NCBI GenBank assembly: GCA_903821605.1
Contig: CAIJLZ010000007.1
Coordinates: forward strand, 141,392 to 205,391
DNA length: 64,000 nt
Reading direction: 5' to 3'
DNA from: an uncultured Sphingomonadales bacterium
GTDB lineage: Bacteria; Pseudomonadota; Alphaproteobacteria; Sphingomonadales; Sphingomonadaceae
In this document: positions 46,160-54,026 of the stretch, piece after piece
Layout: every line of letters begins with the position of its first letter
Numbering within the stretch: the stretch's first letter is position 1
The notes under the pieces: model-generated
What the model saw: the letters and a program-made list of their open reading frames with translations, nothing else
The model's database searches: none
Told to the model about the DNA's origin: nothing
Made by a program: the position numbers and the translations under genes

Positions 46160-47283
46160 CCGACAAGACTATGGGCGGCGCACAGCGTCTCTTCACCATC
46201 GACGCCGAAGACGACGGCATCCGGCTGGATCGCTGGATTAAACGGCACCTGCCCGATGTCAGCTTCAACCTTGCCTCGCGCTGGGCGCGTACCGGACAGT
46301 TGCGTCTCGACGGCAAGCGCGCGGAGCCGAGCGACCGGGTCGTGACCGGCCAGCAATTGCGCCTGCCGCCCAAGGATGTCGAGAAGGCTGCCACCGCTGC
46401 CAAGCCGGGTCGTCCGCCGAAGAAGAGCGGGCCGCCGTTGACCGAGGAAGAGATTGAATTTGCCCAGAGCCTGGTGATCTATCGCGATGCCCATGCGATT
46501 GTGATCAACAAGCCGCCCGGCCTCGCGACCCAAGGTGGTACCAAGACTAACGAACATGTCGACCGCCTGCTTGATGCGTTGACCTTCGGCCTGCCGCAGC
46601 GGCCGAAGCTGGTCCATCGGCTCGACAAGGACACCTCTGGTGTGTTGCTGGTCGCGCGGACGCCGCGTGCCGCTGCCTTTTTCTCGAAAAGTTTTTCCAG
46701 CCGAACCGCGCGCAAAGTCTATTGGGCGATTGTGGCGGATGTCCCGAGCATCGACGACGGCATGATCGAACTGCCCATCGCCAAGCAGCCGGGCACGGGT
46801 GGCGAGAAAATGTATGTCGACGAAAAGGAAGGGTCACCGGCCCGGACCCGCTATCGCGTGGTTGATCGTGTCGGCAACCGTGCCGCTTGGGTCGAACTCC
46901 AGCCCTATACCGGGCGCACGCACCAGTTGCGCGTCCATCTGGCCGCGATTGGCCATCCGATTATCGGTGACGGTAAATATGGCGGTCCCGAGGCGTTTTT
47001 GACTGGCACGATCAGCCGCAAAATGCACCTTCATGCCCGCCGGCTGCGGATCGATGCGCCGGATAACGGCAAGATTGATGTGACGGCCGATTTGCCGACG
47101 CATTTCCGGGAAAGCCTCGACCAGCTTGGCTTCGATATCGCGGATGGCGACCTGCCGATCGATGAACTCAAGTTCAGCGAAACGGTTGAGGGCAAACGTC
47201 GGGCCGAGACGCAGCGGGCCAAGGCCGCGCGTAAGGACCGCAAGGGGGAGCGTCGCAACCGGAGCGGTCGCAGCCAGCGATGA
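46156..47283 (+). CDS. RluA-family 23S rRNA pseudouridine synthase
   Basis: 375 residues: an S4 RNA-binding domain (about 20-80, GIRLDRWIKRHLP), a linker, and the catalytic domain with HRLDKDTSGVLLVAR (catalytic Asp), PYTGRTHQLRVHL and IIGDGKYGG. The tail is Lys/Arg-rich. Length and layout fit RluC, but I cannot assign the modified position. Part of crcB-rlu-HAD-small membrane-atp12. Confidence 0.93.
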   Translation: MTDKTMGGAQRLFTIDAEDDGIRLDRWIKRHLPDVSFNLASRWARTGQLRLDGKRAEPSDRVVTGQQLRLPPKDVEKAATAAKPGRPPKKSGPPLTEEEIEFAQSLVIYRDAHAIVINKPPGLATQGGTKTNEHVDRLLDALTFGLPQRPKLVHRLDKDTSGVLLVARTPRAAAFFSKSFSSRTARKVYWAIVADVPSIDDGMIELPIAKQPGTGGEKMYVDEKEGSPARTRYRVVDRVGNRAAWVELQPYTGRTHQLRVHLAAIGHPIIGDGKYGGPEAFLTGTISRKMHLHARRLRIDAPDNGKIDVTADLPTHFRESLDQLGFDIADGDLPIDELKFSETVEGKRRAETQRAKAARKDRKGERRNRSGRSQR

Positions 47284-47939
47284 ACCGGCTTGCGCTGTTC
47301 GACTGCGATGGCACGCTGGTCGACAGCCAGCATGTCATCTGTGACGCGATGGAAGAGGCGTTCGACCAGCATCAATTGGTGCCGCCAAGCCGCGCCGAGA
47401 CGCGCCGCGTGGTCGGCCTGTCGCTGATCGAGGCGATGCAGGCGCTGTTGCCGGAGGCCGACCTGTCCCTTCATGCGCGGCTGGCGGAAGACTATAAAAG
47501 GGCATTTCAGGGGATGCGCCGCCGGGGAGCCGTCAATGAGCCCCTGTTTGAAGGCATTGTGGCGCTTCTCGATCAGTTGGAGGGCAAGGGCTGGTTGCTG
47601 GGCGTGGCGACGGGCAAGTCTGATAAGGGGCTGGCGCACTGTTTGGAAAACCACGGACTTGGTGGCCGGTTCATCACCCTGCAAACGGCCGACCGACACC
47701 CATCTAAACCGCATCCCTCGATGGTCATGCAGGCGATGGCTGACGCGGGTGCTGGACCGGCAACGACGGTCATGATTGGTGATACCAGCTATGACATGAT
47801 GATGGGCCGGGCCGCTGGAACCTATTGTCTCGGGGTGGATTGGGGTTATCATCATCCGGATGAATTGCGGATCGCCGGCGCCCATGGGGTTGCCGAACAC
47901 CCGGATGCACTCGTCGATATGATGGAGAAATGGTCATGA
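47280..47939 (+). CDS. HAD-IA family hydrolase
   Basis: 219 residues. HAD motifs: LFDCDGTLVDS (residues 6-16), GVATGKSDKG for motif II, Lys in HPSKPHPSM, and MIGDTSYDMMMGR for motif IV. Similar to phosphoglycolate phosphatases, but substrate is not fixed by sequence alone. It overlaps both neighbours by four bases. Confidence 0.9.
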   Translation: MNRLALFDCDGTLVDSQHVICDAMEEAFDQHQLVPPSRAETRRVVGLSLIEAMQALLPEADLSLHARLAEDYKRAFQGMRRRGAVNEPLFEGIVALLDQLEGKGWLLGVATGKSDKGLAHCLENHGLGGRFITLQTADRHPSKPHPSMVMQAMADAGAGPATTVMIGDTSYDMMMGRAAGTYCLGVDWGYHHPDELRIAGAHGVAEHPDALVDMMEKWS

Positions 47940-48160
47940 CCCCGGATCAACAGCAAGACCGCGACCGGCGACGGCTCGTCGTTCTGACCATGCTCCGCGC
48001 GAGCGGCGTCGTCTTGATGTTGGCAGGGATTTTCCTGATCCTGCGACCCTGGTCAACCTTGCCCGATTTTGCGGGGCAGTTGTTCTTCCTGATTGGGGTG
48101 CTGGCCTCTCTGGTGGCCCCCAATCTCCTTGCCGGATACTGGCGCAAGCAACGAGACTGA
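47936..48160 (+). CDS. Small two-helix membrane protein
   Basis: 74 residues with two transmembrane segments (GVVLMLAGIFLIL and LFFLIGVLASLVAP). No family recognised with certainty. It overlaps the HAD gene by four bases and is followed after 3 bases by atp12, an arrangement seen in sphingomonads. It could help ATP synthase assembly, but that is inference from position. Confidence 0.75.
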   Translation: MTPDQQQDRDRRRLVVLTMLRASGVVLMLAGIFLILRPWSTLPDFAGQLFFLIGVLASLVAPNLLAGYWRKQRD

Positions 48161-48163
48161 ATC

Positions 48164-48847
48164 GTGAAGCGTTTCTACACATCTGTCACGGTCGGCGATG
48201 ATCGGTCGATCCTGCTTGACGGCCGCCCGGTCAAGACGCCCGCGCGCAAGTTGCTTCAACTGCCGACGGTGGCGCTGGCAGATGCGGTGGCTGCGGAATG
48301 GGTGGCGCAGGGAGATGATATCGATCCCCGCATCATGCCGATGACCGGCTTGGCCAATGCTGCGATTGACCGAGTGATCCCCGGCATCGAAGATTTTGTG
48401 ACGCCGCTTGCCTCCTATGCGGAAACCGACCTGCTCTGCTACCGCGCGGATAGCCAGCCTGACCTTGCCGAGCGACAGGCGGAGCGCTGGAATCCGATCC
48501 TCGATTGGGCGGCGGAGCGTTATGCGGTGACCTTCAATATCGTGCATGGTATCATGCATCAGTCGCAGCCTGATGATACGGTTGAGGCGCTTGCCACTGC
48601 GTTGCGCGCCTTGGACCCGTTTCGTCTGGCCGCGCTTAATCCCTTGGTGACGATTTCCGGCTCTTTGGTGATTGCCCTGGCTGTGGTCGATCATGCGATG
48701 CTGCCCGATATTGCCTTTGAAACGGCCCATCTTGACGAATTGTGGCAGGCTGAACTTTGGGGGGAAGATTATTTCGCCCTTCAGGCTCGCGAAATCCGCC
48801 ATGCCGACTTCCTCGCCGCGGCGCGATTTGTCGATCTCCTAGATTAA
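48164..48847 (+). CDS. ATP12 family F1-ATPase assembly chaperone
   Basis: 227 residues. ATP12 binds F1 alpha subunit before hexamer assembly in mitochondria and alphaproteobacteria. Family blocks: KRFYTSVTV, RPVKTPARKLLQLPT, LADAVAAEW, LTTL-like MTGLANAAID, and TDLLCYRAD, ending with the RE...ADFLAAARFV helix. The start is GTG at 48164 with no better ATG. End of the crcB operon. Confidence 0.92.
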   Translation: MKRFYTSVTVGDDRSILLDGRPVKTPARKLLQLPTVALADAVAAEWVAQGDDIDPRIMPMTGLANAAIDRVIPGIEDFVTPLASYAETDLLCYRADSQPDLAERQAERWNPILDWAAERYAVTFNIVHGIMHQSQPDDTVEALATALRALDPFRLAALNPLVTISGSLVIALAVVDHAMLPDIAFETAHLDELWQAELWGEDYFALQAREIRHADFLAAARFVDLLD

Positions 48848-48991
48848 CACTTTCATTAACAACCACATCGGTTTATTGATTTTGTCATAATGGTGGCTTT
48901 ATCAATGCGCTGCGTTATGGGCTGCCACCGTCAGACGTACACTTGGGGGACGCGATTACAGGGGGTCACCCGCGATCATGGGAGAATAAGA

Positions 48992-49756
48992 GTGCGGAAA
49001 ATGGCACTGATTGCGGCGATTGCCGCTATCCTCGGCACCAGCTTGTCGGCTCAGGCCGAAGATAAATCATCCGGCCGCAAGGCGCAGGAGCAAAAGCAGG
49101 CGGAAATTCCGATCTGCACCAAAAAGCTTGGCACGATTGCCGTGATGGAGCCGGACAATAATTGGTGGCAGGCGCTGGGCCTCGGCAGTCCCGAGGCGGT
49201 GATCAAGATGTTCGTGATGAAATCTGGCTGTTTTGGTTTGGTTGACCGCAACAAGGGGTTGGCAGCCCGCAGTATTGAGCGGGCGCTGGCCGATGATGGC
49301 GAGTTGCAGCACGGCTCGAACATTGGTCGTGCGCAGGTCAAGGCGGCTGATTATTTCATCGTGCCGGATATCGTGTCGAAGAATAGCAACAGCGGCGGCA
49401 ATGCCTTTGGTGGTATGCTGGGTGGCATGTTGGGCGGGCGGCTTGGTGGTGCATTGCTTGGTGGCATCAGCATCAAGAAGAAGGAAGCCAATGTCATGCT
49501 GACGCTGGTCAATGCGCGCACGACCGAGCAGGAGCGCATGACCGAGGGCTATTACCGCAAGTCTGATCTCAGCTGGGGCGCCGGCGGTGGTCTGTTCGGT
49601 GCGGGGGGCTTTGGTGCGGCTGGTGGCGGTGGCTATCAGGACACGGATATCGGCCAAGTGCTGGTGCTTGCCTATCTTGATGCGTACACCAAATTGGTGC
49701 GCGAGCTTGGCGGCTTGCCGGAAAATGCCAGCGCAGCAGCGCCCAAGGCGGAATAA
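48992..49756 (+). CDS. CsgG/HfaB-like secreted protein
   Basis: 254 residues with a Sec signal peptide (MALIAAIAAILGTSLSAQA) but no lipobox Cys, unlike true CsgG lipoproteins. The mature part has the CsgG-type fold landmarks: LGTIAVMEPDNNWW, MKSGCFGLVDRNKGL, AADYFIVPDIVSK, and VMLTLVNARTTEQER. A Gly-zipper insert (GGMLGGMLGGRLGGALLGG) lies near residue 150. GTG 48992 has GGGAG seven bases upstream; ATG 49001 is possible. It is upstream of luxI but separated by a terminator. Confidence 0.82.
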   Translation: MRKMALIAAIAAILGTSLSAQAEDKSSGRKAQEQKQAEIPICTKKLGTIAVMEPDNNWWQALGLGSPEAVIKMFVMKSGCFGLVDRNKGLAARSIERALADDGELQHGSNIGRAQVKAADYFIVPDIVSKNSNSGGNAFGGMLGGMLGGRLGGALLGGISIKKKEANVMLTLVNARTTEQERMTEGYYRKSDLSWGAGGGLFGAGGFGAAGGGGYQDTDIGQVLVLAYLDAYTKLVRELGGLPENASAAAPKAE

Positions 49757-49776
49757 CCGATAAGGCGGAATAACCG
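49745..49776. repeat. Tandem 15-base direct repeat at the end of the CsgG-like gene
   Basis: AAGGCGGAATAACCG occurs at 49745-49759 and again at 49762-49776. The first copy contains the stop codon; the second would supply another Lys-Ala-Glu-stop if in frame. Likely a replication slippage product. Confidence 0.85.
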
Positions 49777-49796
49777 CCAAGTTGGATGATTGGGTC

Positions 49797-49831
49797 GGCC
49801 GCGTCTCCACTGGGGGCGCGGCCTTTTCTTT
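49797..49831 (+). terminator. Terminator of the CsgG-like gene
   Basis: GGCCGCG (49797-49803) pairs with CGCGGCC (49817-49823) around a 13-base loop and is followed by TTTTCTTT. It separates the CsgG-like gene from luxI. Confidence 0.85.
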
Positions 49832-49912
49832 GCCTCTTTGCCGTGTCGCTGGGGCAGGGCGGGCAGGTCCCGCCCTGAGGCGAAGTCTAGCACTTATGTG
49901 GCAAGTCCGCAT

Positions 49913-49937
49913 CCCCCCTTGAGGGGGGAGTTACAAT
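49913..49937 (+). promoter_or_regulatory. Palindrome and -10 element upstream of luxI
   Basis: CCCCCC-TTGA-GGGGGG (49913-49928) is an almost perfect 16-base palindrome, just upstream of TACAAT (49932-49937), a good -10 hexamer. There is no -35 match, as expected for an activator-dependent promoter. It is not a textbook lux box. An imperfect ACTT-7-AAGT repeat lies further up at 49892-49906. Confidence 0.45.
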
Positions 49938-49994
49938 AGATTGAATTCATGTTCTCCATTCAGTCAGATTCAATGGCTGTATGGAGTAAATAAA

Positions 49995-50618
49995 ATGAAT
50001 ATTGTCAAAATTGGATTCAAAAATTCATTAAATTCATCGCTTGAATCTCATATGTTCATGGACCGAAAGCGGGTTTTTATTGATCGTATGGGTTGGAATT
50101 TGAGTCATCATGATGGAGAAGAGGTTGATCAATTTGATGATGTTTATGCCATCTATGTGATCATTTCTGATTCGGATCAAGGGACGCATCTGGCATCTGC
50201 CCGTCTGCTGCCGACGACACGCCCGCATCTGCTTGATACGCTGTTCACGGATCTTTGCGATATCGAGATTCCGCATGGGCCTCATATCTATGAATTGACG
50301 CGCTTCTGCGTGACGCCGGAAGTCGATGCCCGTCGTCGGCTGCAGTTGCGTAATCAACTGTTCAGCGCGCTGGTCGACTTTGCCCTGATGCACGGCATTC
50401 AGAGTTATACGGGCGTGACCCATGCCCGTTTCCTCTCGCAGGTGCTGAGCATTGGTTGGCGCTGCGACATGCTGGGACTGCCGCGCGAAACCGCAGGCGG
50501 CACATTGACAGCCGTCCAAGCACATGTCGGCCCCGAGACGATTTCGCTCCTGCGCCGTGCTGGCACCTATGTGCCGATCCCTCTGGTGACACCCGTCGCC
50601 TTGTCCTGCGCCGCCTGA
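49995..50618 (+). CDS. luxI: Acyl-homoserine-lactone synthase, LuxI family
   Basis: Makes the quorum signal from acyl-ACP or acyl-CoA and S-adenosylmethionine. 207 residues with the whole LuxI signature: Arg26, Phe28 and Trp34 in RKRVFIDRMGW, Asp45 and Asp48 in EVDQFDD, Arg70 in LASARLLPT, Glu100 and Arg103 in YELTRF. ATG 49995 has GGAG eight bases upstream; a TTG at 49941 is in frame but not needed. The first 180 bases are about 33% G+C by hand count, the rest about 56%. No luxR lies in the window. The next gene encodes a PhyH protein, a pairing reported for Novosphingobium luxI loci. Confidence 0.92.
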   Translation: MNIVKIGFKNSLNSSLESHMFMDRKRVFIDRMGWNLSHHDGEEVDQFDDVYAIYVIISDSDQGTHLASARLLPTTRPHLLDTLFTDLCDIEIPHGPHIYELTRFCVTPEVDARRRLQLRNQLFSALVDFALMHGIQSYTGVTHARFLSQVLSIGWRCDMLGLPRETAGGTLTAVQAHVGPETISLLRRAGTYVPIPLVTPVALSCAA

Positions 50619-50638
50619 CATTCAGAAAGGAGAGAGCG

Positions 50639-51544
50639 ATGACCCTTGCATTGAGCCAGGCCTTTTCCACGGCTGAACAGCGCGCTGCCGCGCATCCCTT
50701 TGTCACCCGCTTGCTGGCCGATGGTTATGTCGTGCTGCGGGCGGCGCTTCCGGTCGAGACGATCCACGCCTGTTCTGCCTCGCTCGATAAGCGTTTTCGG
50801 TTGACGCCATTTTGCCAAGGCTTGTTCTATGGCGGGCATACCAAGCGTTTCGGCCGGATCTTGCGTCATAGCCGCGAGGCCGCCGAACTGGTGCAGCACC
50901 AGATCGTGCTGGCGATCATCGAGGCGGTGCTGGGGCCGTGGTGCGATACGATCCAGCTCAACCTAACACAGGGGATTGAGATCCATCCCGGCGCTCCGGC
51001 CCAGTTCCCACATCGAGATCAGGACATGTGGAGCGGCCCCAAGGGCGAGGTGGAATATCTTGTCAACGTGATGTGGCCGTTCACATCGTACACCCCAGAA
51101 AATGGCAGCACGGTGATTTGGCCGCACAGCCAGCGCTGGGCCTCTGATGCGATGCCGGATGCAGGAGATCCAGGCATCGCCCTGACATTGGAACCGGGCG
51201 ATGTCCTGTTGTTCCTCGGTTCGACGTTGCACAATGGTGGCGCCAATATGACCAACGAGGTGCGGCGCGGCATGATTGTGAGCTATGCGCTTGGCTGGCT
51301 CCGGACATTCGAGAACCAGTTTCTCGCTTATCCGCCCGACATTGCCCGCACCTTTGATCGCCGTCTCGCGGAGCTGATCGGCTATCGCCAGCATCGCCCA
51401 AATCTCGGCAATTATGAAGGGCGCTCACCTTTGATCCTGCTTGATGGGGATGTGCCGGAGCATCTTGCGGCGACCGATGAACTACGTCCGGATCAGCAGG
51501 CGATGGTCGACATTTTCATGTCCCAAGTGCCGCACGCAGCCTGA
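50639..51544 (+). CDS. PhyH-type Fe(II)/2-oxoglutarate dioxygenase
   Basis: 301 residues. The 2-His-1-Asp facial triad is His125, Asp127 (PHRDQD) and His198 (TLHNGGAN), with Arg209 or Arg210 as 2-oxoglutarate ligand. FGRILRHSREAAELV and IEIHPGAPAQFPHRD fit the phytanoyl-CoA dioxygenase family. A possible role is hydroxylation of an acyl or sugar precursor made by this operon (inference). It has AAAGGAGAG as a very strong ribosome site, 20 bases after luxI. The product of such luxI-linked PhyH enzymes is not known to me. Confidence 0.88.
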   Translation: MTLALSQAFSTAEQRAAAHPFVTRLLADGYVVLRAALPVETIHACSASLDKRFRLTPFCQGLFYGGHTKRFGRILRHSREAAELVQHQIVLAIIEAVLGPWCDTIQLNLTQGIEIHPGAPAQFPHRDQDMWSGPKGEVEYLVNVMWPFTSYTPENGSTVIWPHSQRWASDAMPDAGDPGIALTLEPGDVLLFLGSTLHNGGANMTNEVRRGMIVSYALGWLRTFENQFLAYPPDIARTFDRRLAELIGYRQHRPNLGNYEGRSPLILLDGDVPEHLAATDELRPDQQAMVDIFMSQVPHAA

Positions 51545-51587
51545 GGCCAGACCGAGGTCGCAACGATCCGCCGTGAAGCAAGGGGTG

Positions 51588-52940
51588 ATGTCGCCAATGT
51601 TGGGCATATTTTTCGCATTTTATCATGAGCTGCTGCTTGCCTGCTGTTGCGGCATCATCCTGCTGGGGGTTGATGACCTCATTTTATGGGGCCTGTGGGT
51701 GCTGAGGGTCAGACCTAAATCACCTCAAGTCACGCCGACTGCCGACGATGGACCCTGTTTCGCGATTTTCGTGCCCGCATGGGATGAGGGCGAGGTGATC
51801 GGCGCGATGCTGGAGGCGCTGCTGGGGCGTCTCGATTATCCCGATTATGTCGTCTTTGTCGGCGGATATCCGAATGATCCGGCAACGGAATCGAGCGTTC
51901 GAGCCATCGCCGACCGCGATCCGCGGGTGCAATTTGCGGGTGGGTTATTGCCCGGCCCGACGACCAAGGCCGAATGCCTCAATCGTTGTTGGTCGGCGAT
52001 GATCGAGTGGGAAATACAATATGGCCGGGAGGTGGCGGCCATTGTGCTGCATGATGCCGAGGATCTCGTTCATCCCGATGAACTGCGGGTGTTTGCGGCG
52101 CACTTGCCGCGTTTCGACATGGTGCAACTGCCGGTCCTGCCGCTTATTCATCGCTCGTCACCATTCGTGTCGGGCCATTATGCCGATGAATTTGCCCTGG
52201 CGCACAGCATCGATTTGCCGACCCGTTGGGTGGTGCGGGCGGCGCTGCCCTCTGCCGGGGTGGGCTGTGCGATTAGCCGGGCTGCGCTGCACCGCATCGC
52301 CAGCCAGCGGCATGGCCAGCCGTTCGACGCGGATAGCCTGACCGAAGATTATGAACTGGGCCTCCGCCTCGGCGAACTCGGCTATCGCTCCGCCTTTGTG
52401 CGCCAGCGGTCGTCGATCTCCGGTGAACTGGTGGCGGTACGGGCCTATTTTCCGGATAGGCTGGATACGGCGGTCCGGCAGAAGGCGCGTTGGATCTTGG
52501 GGATCGCGCTATTCGGTTGGGATCGGCTCGGATGGCACGGATCGCTGGCCGAACATTGGATGCGCATGCGGGATCGGCGCGCGCTCCTGTCCGCCCTGGT
52601 GGTGATGCTGGCCTATATGGCGATGATGATGGGGGCGGTGAGCTTAGCTATCCGGCTGGACCCGTTTTTGCAGGTGCCACCAACCCCTTGGCCGCTGCAA
52701 ATCCTGATCCGAATATGTGGGGGCCTGCTGTTCTGGCGTCTCATGGAGCGCGCGCTGGTGGTGTTTCGTCTCTATGGTTTCAGACAGGCGCTATTATCGA
52801 TCCCGCGGGCGCTGGTTGGCAATGTCATCGCGATGATGGCGGCGCGGCGGGCATTCATGGCGTATTTGCGACATCGGTCGCATGATCCGGTCAATTGGGA
52901 CAAGACCAGCCATGTCTTTCCCGACGAGGATGCCAGATGA
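51588..52940 (+). CDS. NfrB-like inner-membrane glycosyltransferase, lacking the C-terminal MshEN region
   Basis: 450 residues. An N-terminal membrane segment (ELLLACCCGIILLGV) is followed by a GT2 domain with FVPAWDEGEVIG, VGGYPNDP, LLPGPTTKAECLN, HDAED (155-159), TEDYELG (252-258) and RQKARW (297-302), the Q-x-x-R-W motif of processive synthases. C-terminal helices follow, and the protein stops soon after DKTSHVFP. This tracks E. coli NfrB closely through that point, but NfrB continues with about 300 residues including the c-di-GMP-binding MshEN part. It starts 43 bases after phyH; a GTG one codon earlier is possible. It overlaps the next gene by four bases. Confidence 0.88.
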   Translation: MSPMLGIFFAFYHELLLACCCGIILLGVDDLILWGLWVLRVRPKSPQVTPTADDGPCFAIFVPAWDEGEVIGAMLEALLGRLDYPDYVVFVGGYPNDPATESSVRAIADRDPRVQFAGGLLPGPTTKAECLNRCWSAMIEWEIQYGREVAAIVLHDAEDLVHPDELRVFAAHLPRFDMVQLPVLPLIHRSSPFVSGHYADEFALAHSIDLPTRWVVRAALPSAGVGCAISRAALHRIASQRHGQPFDADSLTEDYELGLRLGELGYRSAFVRQRSSISGELVAVRAYFPDRLDTAVRQKARWILGIALFGWDRLGWHGSLAEHWMRMRDRRALLSALVVMLAYMAMMMGAVSLAIRLDPFLQVPPTPWPLQILIRICGGLLFWRLMERALVVFRLYGFRQALLSIPRALVGNVIAMMAARRAFMAYLRHRSHDPVNWDKTSHVFPDEDAR

Positions 52941-53956
52941 CGATCAAACGCTATCGGGCCAATCGTGCCCTGGCGTCGGTCGTGCTGGTCTGGGTAACAA
53001 GCCGCGTCGTTGCGACCCATTGGCCCCATGGTATGGCGATGGAGGCGCGCGGGTTGCCATCGCTTGCACCCCGCCCGATTGCCCCGCCGCTTCTCATTCG
53101 CGGGCCCGTGACCCCGTCTTTTGGGCGTGCACAGCGTCAGCCGATGGCGATCGGGATGGAGACGGCGCGGGGAACCGCACCATTGCGCGTCTCTCGCTCG
53201 GCCATGCCGCTGGCGATACATTATGTTCTGACTCCAGCGGCGCCGCGCCGCCGCAGGGCGGATCACGCGCCTGTGAGTGGCATCGACGAAACCTTGCCGC
53301 TACCTCGGGTGTCTTCGCGCTGGGGGCTGTATGCTTGGATGTACCTACGAGAGGGCAGCGCGTCGACATCCGTCGCGCCCAATGGCCAATTGGGTGGCAG
53401 CCAGGCGGGTCTACGCGCAACGTGGCGGCTTACCCGTGACATATCCGATATCACCCTTGCCGCCAGCATGCGGCTTAGTCGTCCCATCGCCATGGCCGAG
53501 GGGGGCGAGGGTGCCGTTGGGCTTGAAATCAATGCGCCCCCCCATTTTCCCGTCCGACTGATGGCAGAGCGTCGCATCCGGTTGGAGCAGGGTGGCCGAA
53601 ACGCATGGTCCTTATCCGCAGCGTCAGGCGTTGATACCCAGCTTGATGATCCACATTGGCGCGTCGAGACCTATGCTCAGGCGGGCATTGTCGGGGCTCG
53701 CCGTCGAGATGGCTTTGTCGACGGGGCAGTCCGGGTGAGCCGGAGGATCGGACCGGACGAGACGATGGCGGCAGGCGTCGGGCTGTGGGGGAGCGTACAA
53801 CCGGGGGTAGAGCGGATTGATGTTGGCCCATATTTGGCGGGCGTGCTGGCAAGCGGCGCGGCACCCATAAGATGGGAAGTCGCCTTGCGCGCCCGTGTGC
53901 TTGGCGAAGCGCGCCCGGCAACCGGGCTGACGTTCACGCTTTCCGGCGGTTTTTAA
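52937..53956 (+). CDS. NfrA-like outer-membrane beta-barrel protein
   Basis: 339 residues. A hydrophobic N-terminus (LASVVLVWVTSRVVA) may be a signal. From about residue 125 it shows alternating polar/hydrophobic strands of a barrel: WGLYAWMYLREG, GLRATWRLTRD, FPVRLMAERRIRLE, WRVETYAQAGIVG, GVGLWGSVQPG, and a C-terminal strand ending in Phe (TGLTFTLSGGF), a BAM-type signal. The closest family in my judgement is the C-terminal domain of NfrA, the N4 phage receptor and partner of NfrB, here without its TPR-rich part. The ATGA overlap with the NfrB-like gene supports the pairing. Confidence 0.72.
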   Translation: MTIKRYRANRALASVVLVWVTSRVVATHWPHGMAMEARGLPSLAPRPIAPPLLIRGPVTPSFGRAQRQPMAIGMETARGTAPLRVSRSAMPLAIHYVLTPAAPRRRRADHAPVSGIDETLPLPRVSSRWGLYAWMYLREGSASTSVAPNGQLGGSQAGLRATWRLTRDISDITLAASMRLSRPIAMAEGGEGAVGLEINAPPHFPVRLMAERRIRLEQGGRNAWSLSAASGVDTQLDDPHWRVETYAQAGIVGARRRDGFVDGAVRVSRRIGPDETMAAGVGLWGSVQPGVERIDVGPYLAGVLASGAAPIRWEVALRARVLGEARPATGLTFTLSGGF

Positions 53957-54026
53957 TAGACTTTGTCAGTATCAGCCCATTTGCGATTGATCGCCTTGCG
54001 ACGGTTGCGATAGGGTTGGAACTGAC

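Noticed and set aside
48844..48859. TTAA-N8-TTAA resembling a CtrA box after atp12
   Set aside because: The spacer is 8 and not 7 bases, so it does not meet the consensus.
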